DNA of 60,745 nucleotides from Deltaproteobacteria bacterium (GCA_013151635.1 JAADHV010000034.1:1-60745), one strand, 5' to 3'; shown: positions 25,367 through 35,045, numbered from the stretch's first letter. The notes: generated by a model from the letters alone, not told the origin. Made by a program: numbers and translations.

Positions 25367-25382
25367 AGCAAGCTGTATGCCA
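25367..25382 (-). promoter_or_regulatory. Sigma-54 (-24/-12) promoter of the acetoin operon
   Basis: Read on the minus strand the sequence is TGGCATACAGCTTGCT, matching the consensus TGGCAYR-N4-TTGCW at every fixed position with the correct spacing. Transcription would start near 25356, leaving about 57 bases of leader before the acoC TTG. An AcoR-type sigma-54 activator is encoded at the far end of the same block. Confidence 0.8.
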
Positions 25383-25568
25383 CCTTGAAAAAACAAAGTG
25401 GTTCCGGCAGGCGTATTTCATGTAATATTTCTTTGATTTCAGATTGTTACAATAAAATTTCCCATGTAATATTCAATTGCAGAGATAAAGAAAATAAAAA
25501 GAATCAGGACTAAAAGAAAACCTTAAGTGTTCGGACTTCGAGCATTATTCATAACCAATGAAATTTAA

Positions 25569-25599
25569 TGGCAATACTGGCAAGTTTCCAATATTGCCA
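25569..25599. promoter_or_regulatory. Inverted repeat upstream of the aco promoter, candidate activator site
   Basis: Eight-base arms TGGCAATA (25569-25576) and TATTGCCA (25592-25599) separated by 15 bases. It lies about 190-230 bases upstream of the sigma-54 promoter, a normal distance for an enhancer-binding protein. The 25300-25809 interval otherwise holds no gene. Confidence 0.4.
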
Positions 25600-25605
25600 T
25601 GTTTT

Positions 25606-25631
25606 CGAACAGTGTTAGCTTAACGAACAGT
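25606..25631. repeat. Direct octamer repeat upstream of the aco promoter
   Basis: CGAACAGT occurs at 25606-25613 and again at 25624-25631, 18 bases apart start to start. It is next to the inverted repeat and could be part of the same activator site. Confidence 0.35.
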
Positions 25632-25809
25632 TCAACTGATAAAAATTTTATACAGATAAAGAGTGAGAACAATGTGAAATTGCGTTTTCCCCTGCCGGCA
25701 CATCTGGAATTTTTCAATCTGCTTGCGGTCACCCTGAGCCTTTTAAAAGCCTGTATTATTACAAATATTTCTTGACCCCGGAAAAAAGATCTGTTCTATT
25801 TCTTAGAGA

Positions 25810-26835
25810 ATGAAAAACAATAAGCTTTCCCAATATCTCTTAAAAGATTTAACCATAAAAGACAAAACCATTCATAACACTATTGTGCTGGCACCCATGG
25901 CGGGTCTTGGGCATGTTGCCTTAAGGCAGCTCATCTCGGAATTCGGCGGGTTTGGCCTGCTTTTCACAGGGATGTGCAGTGCAAAAGCCGTTCCAAACGA
26001 AAACCCGGATATATCCCAGGTATTCAAATGGCAGGAAAAAGAGCTTAAATACCTTGTCTGCCAGATCTTTGGACCTGATCCTGAAAGTATGGCAAAAGCT
26101 GCCATGCGAATAGAAAAAGAAGGGTTTTTCGGGGTTGATCTTAATTTCGGGTGTTCTGTTGCAGCAATATGCAAAAAAGGATGCGGGGCTGCTCTTTTGA
26201 AAAGCCCTGATCTTTCTTCAAAAATTGTAACTGCGGTAAGAGAATCCGTATCCATTCCTGTATTTGTAAAATTCAGAACCGGGTGGGATAACAACCCCTG
26301 GTTTGCGGTTGATATGGCCAAACGGTTTGAAGATGCAGGCGCTGATGCCCTCACCTTCCATCCGAGGGTAGCCCCGGACAGGAGAAACAGGCCTCCCCAA
26401 TGGGATATCATAAAACTTGTAAGGCAGGCGGTTAATATCCCGGTTTTCGGCAACGGGAACCTTTTTGAGGCAGAAGACGGTGTTAAAATGATTGAACAAA
26501 CATCCTGCCAGGGCCTTTCCGTTGGCAGGATGGCAGTTGCAAGGCCCTGGCTTTTTGCCCAGTGGACAAAAGAATTTTCTCCGGGGAAAGACATTTTTTT
26601 TACTTCTGCCATGAGAATGACCAAGATTCTTTTAGATCATTATAACGATCGTTTTGCAGTCAAACTTTTTAAAAAATTTTCACCGTATTTTTGTGCCAAT
26701 TTCAAGTTCGGACATCAAATTTTAAAAAAATTGATCCGGGCACAGACCATGGATGATATCAGGAACAACCTGGATTCGATTTTTGAATCAAATCCAAAAA
26801 CCCTTTTAAGGCCAAACCAGAATTTATTCCTGTAA
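25810..26835 (+). CDS. Dus-family tRNA-dihydrouridine synthase-like protein
   Basis: A 341-residue FMN TIM-barrel protein. It begins with the FMN loop APMAGLGHVALRQL, continues with CQIFGPDPESM and the catalytic region DLNFGCSVAAICKKGCGAAL, where the Cys is kept but the usual Pro after it is Ser. VKFRTGWDNNP, FHPRVA and GNGNLFEAED match FMN/RNA-contact regions. It would reduce uridines in tRNA. The gene is divergent from the aco operon, with about 510 bases between them. Which Dus subgroup is uncertain. Confidence 0.85.
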   Translation: MKNNKLSQYLLKDLTIKDKTIHNTIVLAPMAGLGHVALRQLISEFGGFGLLFTGMCSAKAVPNENPDISQVFKWQEKELKYLVCQIFGPDPESMAKAAMRIEKEGFFGVDLNFGCSVAAICKKGCGAALLKSPDLSSKIVTAVRESVSIPVFVKFRTGWDNNPWFAVDMAKRFEDAGADALTFHPRVAPDRRNRPPQWDIIKLVRQAVNIPVFGNGNLFEAEDGVKMIEQTSCQGLSVGRMAVARPWLFAQWTKEFSPGKDIFFTSAMRMTKILLDHYNDRFAVKLFKKFSPYFCANFKFGHQILKKLIRAQTMDDIRNNLDSIFESNPKTLLRPNQNLFL

Positions 26836-26844
26836 TATCCGGGA

Positions 26845-27141
26845 TTATAAGCCCAGTATTGACAGCCCTTCTTCAAGTTCAAAAAAAGGCTTAAGATCAT
26901 ATTTATAACCCGGCACGCCAAAATAAACAGCCATGCTTTCGCCAAGAACCCTTAAACCCTCTGCAAGCCTGTCATTATCCAGTTCATAAAAGGTTATGGA
27001 ATTCATGCCTGATGATTTGCTGGCTGAAACAAACGGGCCTTTTTTGTTCAAAAACTCCGGGAGGACAGGAGCCTTAAGATATCTTCTAGTGACCTCCTTT
27101 GTACTTTCAGGGGGATACGTAACATTTGAAATAATAACCAT
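26845..27141 (-). CDS. Hypothetical protein
   Basis: A 98-residue protein whose start at 27141 is set by AAAGGAG nine bases upstream; the longer frame from 27219 has no such site. It begins MVIISNVTYPPESTKEV and ends with FFELEEGLSILGL. It has no membrane segment and I do not recognise it. It is convergent with the Dus gene, only 9 bases away, with no clear terminator between. Confidence 0.55.
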   Translation of the reverse strand: MVIISNVTYPPESTKEVTRRYLKAPVLPEFLNKKGPFVSASKSSGMNSITFYELDNDRLAEGLRVLGESMAVYFGVPGYKYDLKPFFELEEGLSILGL

Positions 27142-27365
27142 GATTTTTCTCCTTTTTTTAAAATTGCAGCCAGTCTGAATTTTCATAAAAGTATGGTCAT
27201 ATAAGGCCATTGCTGTCAAACATTTTTAATATCTGTCCAAAATTGACAGGCTGTATCCATATTTTCAATAATAATTCAAACCAATATCAGGTATTGCTAT
27301 TTGACTTGGGAGCAAAGTCTTCTTAAATTCAAACCTTAAATAAAAAAAGGAAAGATCTTAAAATT

Positions 27366-27980
27366 ATGAAAAAAAAAATTGATTGCAGAAATCTCCAATG
27401 CCCGGCACCGGTTTTGAAAACAAAAGAATACCTTGAAAAAGAAGCAGCCACCAGTATCGATATAATTGTGGACAATGATGCGGCAGTGGAAAATGTAAGC
27501 AGGTTCTTAGACTTCCAGGGGTTTGAAGTATCTGTTGATTCTGACGGCAGCATTTCGACGGTATCAGGCCTGCGGGATCCTGAAAAAGCTAAGAAACTTG
27601 AAACGGTTTCCAAGCCTGCGGGAATAAAATCACGATCAGACAACCAGAAAATCCTGTTAATGATTTCTTCCGAACAAATAGGCAAAGGGGATGATGAGCT
27701 GGGCCGGAAGCTCATGGTCAACTTTGTCAGGACATTGAAAGAAATGGGCAAAGATCTGTGGCGAATTGTTTTTGTCAACCATGGCGTTAAATTGTCTGCA
27801 AAAAACTCGGCTATCCTTGAAGAGCTGAAAGATCTCAAGCAATCCGGCATTGACATCCTTGTGTGCGGAGCCTGCCTTACCCACCTTGGACTGATGGAAG
27901 AAAAAAAAGTCGGGGAAACAACTAATATGCTTGATATTGTGACATCAATGCAGCTTGCAGACAAAGTAATTAATATCTGA
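27366..27980 (+). CDS. yedF: YedF-like TusA/DsrE-domain sulfurtransferase-like protein
   Basis: A 204-residue protein with an N-terminal TusA/SirA domain (DCRNLQCPAPVLKTK, the CPxP region with Cys near 12) and a C-terminal DsrE/DsrF-like domain ending with VCGACLTHLGL. This two-domain layout is that of YedF proteins connected with selenium or sulfur transfer. In a sulfate reducer it may pass sulfane sulfur or take part in selenophosphate supply. It stands alone between minus-strand genes. Confidence 0.85.
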   Translation: MKKKIDCRNLQCPAPVLKTKEYLEKEAATSIDIIVDNDAAVENVSRFLDFQGFEVSVDSDGSISTVSGLRDPEKAKKLETVSKPAGIKSRSDNQKILLMISSEQIGKGDDELGRKLMVNFVRTLKEMGKDLWRIVFVNHGVKLSAKNSAILEELKDLKQSGIDILVCGACLTHLGLMEEKKVGETTNMLDIVTSMQLADKVINI

Positions 27981-27987
27981 TTGTAAT

Positions 27988-29250
27988 TTATTTATTGTTG
28001 ACAAAGAAGTCATCAATAATCTTTTGCCGCTTTAATTTCCGGCCGTAATCTGTCGCGCTTTTTTTATCGGCAAATTGGGAAACCCGGACCACAAACCAGG
28101 TTTTCCCCCCGCCGGCTACTTTTTTTACTATTGCATCAATTCCCTTTTTCTTTAAAATATCAACATACCTGTCAGCATATGTTTTTTTCAGGTATGCCGC
28201 CACCTGGATTGTAAACCGTTTGGATATCTGTATTTCTATTTTTGCTTTTTCTTTTTCAATTGCCGTGGGTTGAAAAAGATGAGACATGGTATTTATCACA
28301 AAAAATCCAAGCCATACCGAAATAATACAAAGCAAGCCCGCCTTTAAATAAAGTTGCGCTTTTTCATGTTCTTTTATATATGTATAAATTTTGCCGGCAG
28401 ATAAAAAAATAAAGCTTAAAAAACGGCCAAGATACAACCATGAACTTTTCAGGTAATATAAACATTTAAATAAAATGTCCTGAATATTTTTACCAATCTT
28501 GATTTTTCTCCTTGGTTTTCTTTCAGGCTGGAAAAAAAAGACTTCCTGTTGAATGGTTTTTTCAGGTTTACCAATGATGCTTTCAATTTTTTCTGAATAT
28601 GCTTTTTCCAGTTGAGGCAATTTTTGTACATGGTGATAGAGCTTTTTAGCTGTAAAATCCTTTCTTTCCAGCCCGAGAAAAATATCCGCCATTAAAATTA
28701 ATAATGATTCATCAGCATAGTACCTTTCTGCAAGAAGGGATAATACTTCCTGCTCAATAGGAGTCACCATGGTTGACTGCCGTATTTGTTTGAGCCAAAG
28801 CCCTGCAATATCAACATCTTCCGGATTCATTTTCAGGTAAACGGCTGTGGCAAGTTTGAAATTTTGATTCTCCACGCCTGTGTTTAATTTGAACTCTGCA
28901 ATGGCCCCGGATAACTTTTTTGCTGTTTTTCCTGCTGAAAAAGGCCAGAGAAGAAAGGTATCATAAATCCTTAAGGCTTTTATATAATTTTTTTGAGCTT
29001 TATTAAAGATCCCTGACCTCTCCCATGCCTGTCCTTCTTTGATAAGGCCTGTTACAATTTTCTTTGCCGTTATATCCATTAAAAAGCCAATGGTCACTAA
29101 AATACCCGGGAAGGTTAAAGCCCCCGTGATTATCGGGTTAATCCCGGGGAAAAATTTTGCAAGGGATGTTAAAAGAAAAAAACAAAACGGTACGGCAAAC
29201 AGAGTTGTGATCCAGATGTGAATGCTGATATTTCTTAAAATCCAGATCAT
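27988..29250 (-). CDS. Membrane protein with C-terminal SPOR domain
   Basis: A 420-residue protein: two membrane helices near the N-terminus, a helical cytoplasmic region with TPR-like spacing (about 75-260), a further membrane helix near 310 and a C-terminal SPOR domain (from RFTIQVAAYL, about 340-415) that would lie in the periplasm and bind denuded peptidoglycan at the division site. It overlaps the end of the penicillin-binding protein gene by four bases, so the two are coupled and probably act on the same wall. Confidence 0.75.
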   Translation of the reverse strand: MIWILRNISIHIWITTLFAVPFCFFLLTSLAKFFPGINPIITGALTFPGILVTIGFLMDITAKKIVTGLIKEGQAWERSGIFNKAQKNYIKALRIYDTFLLWPFSAGKTAKKLSGAIAEFKLNTGVENQNFKLATAVYLKMNPEDVDIAGLWLKQIRQSTMVTPIEQEVLSLLAERYYADESLLILMADIFLGLERKDFTAKKLYHHVQKLPQLEKAYSEKIESIIGKPEKTIQQEVFFFQPERKPRRKIKIGKNIQDILFKCLYYLKSSWLYLGRFLSFIFLSAGKIYTYIKEHEKAQLYLKAGLLCIISVWLGFFVINTMSHLFQPTAIEKEKAKIEIQISKRFTIQVAAYLKKTYADRYVDILKKKGIDAIVKKVAGGGKTWFVVRVSQFADKKSATDYGRKLKRQKIIDDFFVNNK

Positions 29251-31247
29251 TGTTCATTCTTTTCGCACAAATGTTGTCCTGGTTTTAACGGCACTCTCAA
29301 AACTTCGGCAACCTTATTTTCTTTTTCAGGTTTGCACCCTGTTTTGGTATCCACCATTTCAAACCGGATATTATCAGGAATAGCAAAATCCCTCTCAGGC
29401 TCTGATTTCAGTGCATTCATCATAAAATCCGCCCAGATCGGAGCCGCACTTTTACCGCCTGTTATGCCTATCCTGTTGATACCAATAAGCTTCTTTTTCC
29501 TGTCAAAACCGGTCCATACCGATGTACACAAACTTGGCGTAAACCCGGTAAACCATGCATCGTTATAACTGTCTGTCGTACCTGTTTTCCCGGCAGCCGC
29601 CCTTTTAAATCCCAGTTGCCGTATGGACCGCCCTGACCCCCTTTCAATAACAGCTTTCATCATATCCACAACCTGGTAAGCAATGGAAGGGTCAAGCACT
29701 CTTTTTTCCTGGACAATGTGCTCAAAAACCACCCTGCCAAAGGCATCTTCAACCCTCCAGAAAAGGAAAGGTTCATGCCTGACACCAAGGGTTGCAAAAA
29801 CTGCATACGCTGATGCCATTTCAAATGGTGTTACATTTGATGTGCCAAGGGCCACGGAAAAAACATCTTTTAAAGGGCTTTTAATTCCGCATGCTTTAGC
29901 AACGGCTGTAACTGCACCAGGCCCCACTTTTTCCACAATTTGGGCTGCAATGCTGTTAACCGAACGGGTCAGCGCTTTTTTTAAGATCATGTTGCCTGAA
30001 AATGTCCTGGAAAAATTTTCCGGTTCCCAGTTTGCTGCCCCTTTTACAGGTATACTGACAGGCTTATCCGTCATGACGGTTGCAGGGTTAAATCCCAGAT
30101 CCTTGAAAGCAGCATAATAAAGGAATGGTTTAAAACTGCTTCCCGGCTGCCTGAGGCTTTTGGTGGCCCTGTTGAATTCACTTTTATAATAATCCCTTCC
30201 CCCGACCATGGCTTTTACGGCACCAGACCCTGTATCAATGGCCACAAGTGCCCCCTGGGGGCGATCCACATCCTGCCCCCCTATCCCCATCATGGTATCA
30301 AGCCTCTCAAGGCCTTTTTTTATGGATTCTTTGGCATAAGACTGGAGTCTTGTATCAATTGTGGAAAACACCTTGATCCCGCCGTGGTAAACAACATCTT
30401 CTCCATACTTTAAAACCAGCTTGTTGATCAGCGCATCCAAAAAATAGCTTCCTGTTCTTGAATCTGACTGCCCATGATAAAGTTCAAGCTTGCTCAGCAT
30501 GGCCTGCCTGGCCTCAAGGCCGGATATAAATCCTGCCTGCACCATTCTTTTTAAAACAATATCCCGGCGCTTTAACGCAAGTGCCAGGTGCCTGTACGGA
30601 TTATAATTTGTAGGAGATTTGGGAAGCCCTGCAAGAAGCGCTGCCTCGGGCAGGTTTAAATCAAGGGCTGATTTGCCAAAAAACACTCTTGCTGCTTTTT
30701 CAATTCCCTGGGCACCTGCACCAAAATAAATCTGGTTGATATAAGCATGTAAAATCTCTTCTTTTGTATTGGAAGCCTCGATCTGCAAAGCCACAAGCAG
30801 TTCTTTGATTTTACGCTTATATGTTTTGTCAAAACTGAAAAAAAGATTTTTAGCAAGCTGCTGGGTTATGGTGGACGCCCCTTGAATTTTCCCTGATTTA
30901 AAAAGCGTAATATACAGCGCTTTTAAGGTTCTTAATTTATTTATCCCGTGATGCTCAAAAAACCTGTGATCTTCTGTTGCAAGAATCGCATTTATAAAAT
31001 CCGGGGATACCATATTCAACGGAATTGTTTTCCTTTCGCCAAGAGTGGTCAGCACCTGTCCGTTTGAGGCAAAAATCCTTGTTTGAGGCCTTTCAATGAT
31101 CCGGCTTAAAGGTGAAGGCAATTTTGGAAGATCCTTTGCAATATAAAATACCAGAAACATCCCGGAAACAAGGGAAAGCGAAACTAAAATAAGACCTGAA
31201 AACAGGCAGAACCGGAACAGTTTTAACAGCCTTAAAAAAAGATTCAA
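29247..31247 (-). CDS. Class A penicillin-binding protein (PBP1A-type)
   Basis: A 666-residue bifunctional peptidoglycan synthase. After an N-terminal membrane anchor comes the GT51 glycosyltransferase domain with ATEDHRFFEHHGI (catalytic Glu near 92) and GASTITQQLAKNLFF, then the transpeptidase domain with the active Ser in GSSFKPF (about 369), SVN and KTGTTDSYNDAWFTGF (about 552). All catalytic motifs are intact. The gene is the middle of a minus-strand group from the unknown anchored protein to the SPOR protein. Confidence 0.93.
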   Translation of the reverse strand: MNLFLRLLKLFRFCLFSGLILVSLSLVSGMFLVFYIAKDLPKLPSPLSRIIERPQTRIFASNGQVLTTLGERKTIPLNMVSPDFINAILATEDHRFFEHHGINKLRTLKALYITLFKSGKIQGASTITQQLAKNLFFSFDKTYKRKIKELLVALQIEASNTKEEILHAYINQIYFGAGAQGIEKAARVFFGKSALDLNLPEAALLAGLPKSPTNYNPYRHLALALKRRDIVLKRMVQAGFISGLEARQAMLSKLELYHGQSDSRTGSYFLDALINKLVLKYGEDVVYHGGIKVFSTIDTRLQSYAKESIKKGLERLDTMMGIGGQDVDRPQGALVAIDTGSGAVKAMVGGRDYYKSEFNRATKSLRQPGSSFKPFLYYAAFKDLGFNPATVMTDKPVSIPVKGAANWEPENFSRTFSGNMILKKALTRSVNSIAAQIVEKVGPGAVTAVAKACGIKSPLKDVFSVALGTSNVTPFEMASAYAVFATLGVRHEPFLFWRVEDAFGRVVFEHIVQEKRVLDPSIAYQVVDMMKAVIERGSGRSIRQLGFKRAAAGKTGTTDSYNDAWFTGFTPSLCTSVWTGFDRKKKLIGINRIGITGGKSAAPIWADFMMNALKSEPERDFAIPDNIRFEMVDTKTGCKPEKENKVAEVLRVPLKPGQHLCEKNEQ

Positions 31248-32119
31248 TTTTCATCTCCTTTAAGGTTCAGGCTCAATTGCCAGACCGCCCATTCGCGGCC
31301 TTTTATAAAAACAACCTGTTTAACGCCCTTTTCTTCAAATTCAAACCCAAGCTTGATATAACCGTTTTCAGCTTCGTTCCAGATCCCGATATTAATAATC
31401 CTTCCGCCCTGTTTCAATAAGCTTTCAGGGTTTACGATAAGGTCGGGAATGATATCGGCAGGCAGTTTGAAAAAAGCTTTGAAAAAGACTTTTGCAGGAT
31501 ATATACGCCCCAAAAACCCCTCCATATCCGCAAGCTGCCCTGCAACAGGTTTTTTACTGTTTTCAATCTCAAGAATATGTTCTTTTTTAAGGTCAATCTG
31601 TTTTATCACCCTGTTTTCAGAATCAATAAAATATATTTTGACCCCCCCGGGGATGCCTTCACAGAATATCCTGTCAAGGGAGCTTGCTTTCAACAGCCAT
31701 AACAATCTGGCAGGTTCGATAATTTTTAAAGCCGTCGATTTTTCAAGGGAAAGATACAGTATTTTAAACTGCTGTTTCTCCAAAGTTACCCATTCGCCCG
31801 GTAAAACACTTGAAGCAAGGTCTAAAAAAGAAGAGGCCTGATGTACATTCAGCCTTACGTCTTCTTTTTTATCGATAATCTTATTTAAGTATTCATGTGC
31901 GCTAGAGGTTTGTTTTCCTGTTTCCCAGACAGCCCCTGTTTCAGGACGGAACTCATTTGTAGTGACAAGATAGGTGCCGACAAGACTTTCAAACCAGTCA
32001 AACCTGAATTCAGAAAAGACAAATATTGCCGTAACAATAAAAACAGCAATATTCAAAAAAGAAAAGGCTCTTTTCAGCCACTCATGAAAATCTAAAGGTT
32101 CATGCCATTGACGGATCAT
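31244..32119 (-). CDS. Hypothetical protein with one membrane anchor
   Basis: A 291-residue protein with a membrane helix near residues 20-40 and a long, probably periplasmic, C-terminal part. I do not recognise a domain. Its stop overlaps the start of the penicillin-binding protein gene (ATGA type), so a role with that enzyme in wall synthesis is plausible. Confidence 0.6.
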   Translation of the reverse strand: MIRQWHEPLDFHEWLKRAFSFLNIAVFIVTAIFVFSEFRFDWFESLVGTYLVTTNEFRPETGAVWETGKQTSSAHEYLNKIIDKKEDVRLNVHQASSFLDLASSVLPGEWVTLEKQQFKILYLSLEKSTALKIIEPARLLWLLKASSLDRIFCEGIPGGVKIYFIDSENRVIKQIDLKKEHILEIENSKKPVAGQLADMEGFLGRIYPAKVFFKAFFKLPADIIPDLIVNPESLLKQGGRIINIGIWNEAENGYIKLGFEFEEKGVKQVVFIKGREWAVWQLSLNLKGDEN

Positions 32120-32146
32120 AAAAATAACCTTACGCGCTAATTTAGT

Positions 32147-32755
32147 TTAGGCTTTTCCAGCCTGTTTCAAAGACTCGCGATAGACCGTGTAAAAATTTTT
32201 ATGTTCCATTAAAGCCTTGGATAAAAATGCTTCCAGGTGAACTATGTCATCCTGAAGAATGATATTGTTCACACTGGAATGCAAGGCTGCCATGTTATCA
32301 TTTGTATTAAATTTACTGCTGATTAAAACAAGGCAGATCCTGCGCCTCAAAGACATGTCAATGGCGTTCATTCGTTCAATGACGTCCGATACCCCTTTTT
32401 TATTATCAAAAGTTTCATCAATAATCATAAGGTGGTAAATATGGTATTCCATCTTATTCAAGGCAGCTTTGGTATTTACAGCAATCTCTGTACTGAACCC
32501 CATTAGTTTAACAACTGAATATACCTTTTTTTTCAAATCATTACTATCAATTAAGACAAGGGCACTGAGCCTGTTTTCAAATAGAGGGGAAACAACTTGT
32601 CTTTTCCTTTCCCCAGGCGTTTTCTGCGGCTTAACAGCAGGAACCAGAACCTTTTCTTTGCATTTGGGACATTTAAATGTTGAGTCTCTGTTTCTGGAAA
32701 TTTTGTGATCCGGAATATTGAGTTTTGTTTTGCAATTCTGACATGTCACGTTCAT
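32147..32755 (-). CDS. Zinc-ribbon plus receiver-like protein
   Basis: A 202-residue protein: an MJ0042-type zinc ribbon at the N-terminus (CQNCKTKLNIP and CPKCKEKVLVP, four Cys) followed by a flexible linker and a response-regulator-like receiver domain (about 65-195, LMIIDETFDN holding the candidate phospho-Asp). There is no output domain. It directly follows the two PilT-type ATPase genes, with a 3-base gap to the nearer, and could regulate twitching motility. Confidence 0.7.
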   Translation of the reverse strand: MNVTCQNCKTKLNIPDHKISRNRDSTFKCPKCKEKVLVPAVKPQKTPGERKRQVVSPLFENRLSALVLIDSNDLKKKVYSVVKLMGFSTEIAVNTKAALNKMEYHIYHLMIIDETFDNKKGVSDVIERMNAIDMSLRRRICLVLISSKFNTNDNMAALHSSVNNIILQDDIVHLEAFLSKALMEHKNFYTVYRESLKQAGKA

Positions 32756-32758
32756 AGC

Positions 32759-33925
32759 TTACTCTCTTCCTTGATATCCATGATCAATTTCCAATGAATC
32801 GATCTTGGTTGTAGTCTCGCCACGGGAACTTTTTATGGAATCAAGTCCTCTTCCTACAATATCTTTTCTTGATGCATAAGACGATGCAGTGTCCTCACTT
32901 ATATTTCCCTCTTCATAAAGGGAAATGATATACTCGTCAAAGGATTCCATATCCTGGGCTTTCCCTGCGGTTATAATATCATTGAACGTCTTTCCTTCTG
33001 ATTCTCCATTAAGAATAGAGTCTTTCACCCGTAAATTTGAACCCATAATTTCAAAAGCAGCCACCCTGCCGCCACCGATTTTAGGCAACAATCTTTGTGA
33101 AACAACCCATCTTATTGTATCTGCCAGGCGGATTCTGATCTGCTTTTCTTCTTCAGTGGAAAACATGCCCAAAACACGGTTAATGGTCTGGCCTGCATCG
33201 ACGGTATGTAAAGTTGACAATACAAGATGGCCTGTTTCAGCAGCAGAAAGACCGATTTCAACAGTTTCCCTGTCTCGCATTTCACCCACCAGGATTACTT
33301 TCGGGGCCTGCCGCAATGCCGCTCTCAACCCGTTTGCAAAAGTATCAAAATCAGATCCCAGCTCACGCTGGTTAAAAGTGGCTTTTTTCTGGGAATGCTG
33401 GTATTCAATCGGATCTTCAAGAGTAATCACATGAACAGACTTTGTTTCATTAATTTTATCCAGTAAAGCTGCAAGAGATGTTGATTTTCCAGAACCTGTG
33501 GCCCCGGTGACAAAGATAATACCGTTTCTCTCCTCTGCCATGGTGTAAAATGCGGGGGGCAGGTTCAGGTCTTCAATGGTGGGAATTTTAGTTTCAAGTT
33601 TTCTTAAAACTATAGAATACTTGCCGGATCTTGAAAAAATATTCACCCTGAAACGTGCTTTGTCCCCCAGCTGATAAGAAAGGTCGCAAGATCCTTCCCT
33701 GATAAGAGTTTCAGTTAATTTTCTATTATTATTAATTAAATTCAGTGCAAATATTTCAGTTTGAAATGGTGTCAGCAGCTTAAAATCAGGCTCTATTTTC
33801 ACTGCAACCAGCTCACCTGAACTTTCAACCTGAAGCGGCTTGCCAGGTGTGAAGTTCAGGTCTGAAACATCTTTGTGGGAGTCCAGCATCTTGGAAAGGA
33901 TATGATCAATCTGTTGTTTTTTCAT
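32759..33925 (-). CDS. PilT/PilU-type twitching motility ATPase (second copy)
   Basis: A 388-residue GspE/PilT family ATPase. The Walker A is GATGSGKST (about residue 143), the Asp box ITLEDPIEYQH and the Walker B-like ILVGEMRDRET and the His-box HLVLSTLHTVDA are present. It probably powers pilus retraction with the PilT-type partner upstream; its longer C-terminus favours a PilU-like role. A 37-base gap separates the two genes. Confidence 0.85.
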   Translation of the reverse strand: MKKQQIDHILSKMLDSHKDVSDLNFTPGKPLQVESSGELVAVKIEPDFKLLTPFQTEIFALNLINNNRKLTETLIREGSCDLSYQLGDKARFRVNIFSRSGKYSIVLRKLETKIPTIEDLNLPPAFYTMAEERNGIIFVTGATGSGKSTSLAALLDKINETKSVHVITLEDPIEYQHSQKKATFNQRELGSDFDTFANGLRAALRQAPKVILVGEMRDRETVEIGLSAAETGHLVLSTLHTVDAGQTINRVLGMFSTEEEKQIRIRLADTIRWVVSQRLLPKIGGGRVAAFEIMGSNLRVKDSILNGESEGKTFNDIITAGKAQDMESFDEYIISLYEEGNISEDTASSYASRKDIVGRGLDSIKSSRGETTTKIDSLEIDHGYQGRE

Positions 33926-33962
33926 GCCGTCTTCCTTTTATTTTTAATAATCAAAGCATGCT

Positions 33963-35045
33963 TCAGGCCTCTGTAAAATCAGCAGGCGGATTTTTTATGA
34001 ACGGCCGGAACAAGGATTTGTTATTGGCCTTGCCATATGCATCGTCAGCGCTGATCCATCCTTTTTTATATAATTGCATAATGGCATCATCCAGTAATTG
34101 CATGCCATATTGCTTTCCTGTCTGGATCATGGACGGGACCTGGTGGGTTTTAGCTTCCCGGATAAGATTTCTAACCGCCGGCGTTGCCACAAGAATTTCC
34201 AATGCCGCGCATCTGCCTTTTTTGTCCACCCTTTTAAATAATGTCTGGGCTATAATGGCCCTGAGACCGTCTGATAATGTAGACCGTATCTGTGCCTGTT
34301 CAGTGGATGGAAATACTTCAATAATCCTGTCAACGGTTTTGGCTGCACTGGATGTGTGCAGGGTGCCAAAAACAAGATGACCCGTGGATGCGGCTTCAAT
34401 GGCAAGAGAAATGGTTTCAAGATCCCTTAACTCGCCCACAAGAATAATATCAGGGTCTTCGCGCAAAGCCCCTCTTAGTGCCGATGAAAAGGTCCTGGTA
34501 TGCAATCCGACTTCCCTGTGGCTCACAATGGAATTCTGACTTCTGTGTACAAACTCTATGGGGTCTTCTACTGTAATAATATGGTCCTTCCTTGTTCTGT
34601 TGGCCTGGTCAACAATGGCAGCTAAAGTCGTTGATTTCCCAGAGCCGGTCGGTCCTGTTACAAGGACAAGCCCTCTTGGAAGATCGGCCAGTTTTGAAAT
34701 AACAGGGGGAAGCCCGAGCTGTTCGGCTGTAAGTATTTCAGACGGAATCTCACGGAAGACTGCCGAGATACCGTTTTTCTGCATAAAATAATTTGCCCTG
34801 TACCTTGCAAGCCCGGGGATCTCATAACCAAAATCAACATCCCCGGTCTCTTCAAAAACCTTGATCTTTTCCTGGGAGGTTATTTCATATAAAAGTCCCC
34901 TTAGTTTATCGCTTGTCAGGGTCTCGTATTTTATACGTTCAATATCACCATGAAGCCTTAATGCAGGTTGCTGGCCAGAAGCCAGGTGAAGGTCGGAAGC
35001 ACCCTGCTCATGCATGAGCTTAAAAAAAGCATCAATCTCAGCCAT
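33963..35045 (-). CDS. pilT: PilT-type pilus retraction ATPase
   Basis: A 360-residue hexameric ATPase of normal PilT length. It opens with FFKLMHEQGASDLHLASGQQ and has Walker A GPTGSGKSTT (about 133), VEDPIEFVH, ILVGELRDLET and GHLVFGTLHTSSA, matching PilT closely. It drives disassembly of type IV pili at the cytoplasmic membrane. No pilin or pilus assembly genes are in the window. Confidence 0.9.
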   Translation of the reverse strand: MAEIDAFFKLMHEQGASDLHLASGQQPALRLHGDIERIKYETLTSDKLRGLLYEITSQEKIKVFEETGDVDFGYEIPGLARYRANYFMQKNGISAVFREIPSEILTAEQLGLPPVISKLADLPRGLVLVTGPTGSGKSTTLAAIVDQANRTRKDHIITVEDPIEFVHRSQNSIVSHREVGLHTRTFSSALRGALREDPDIILVGELRDLETISLAIEAASTGHLVFGTLHTSSAAKTVDRIIEVFPSTEQAQIRSTLSDGLRAIIAQTLFKRVDKKGRCAALEILVATPAVRNLIREAKTHQVPSMIQTGKQYGMQLLDDAIMQLYKKGWISADDAYGKANNKSLFRPFIKNPPADFTEA

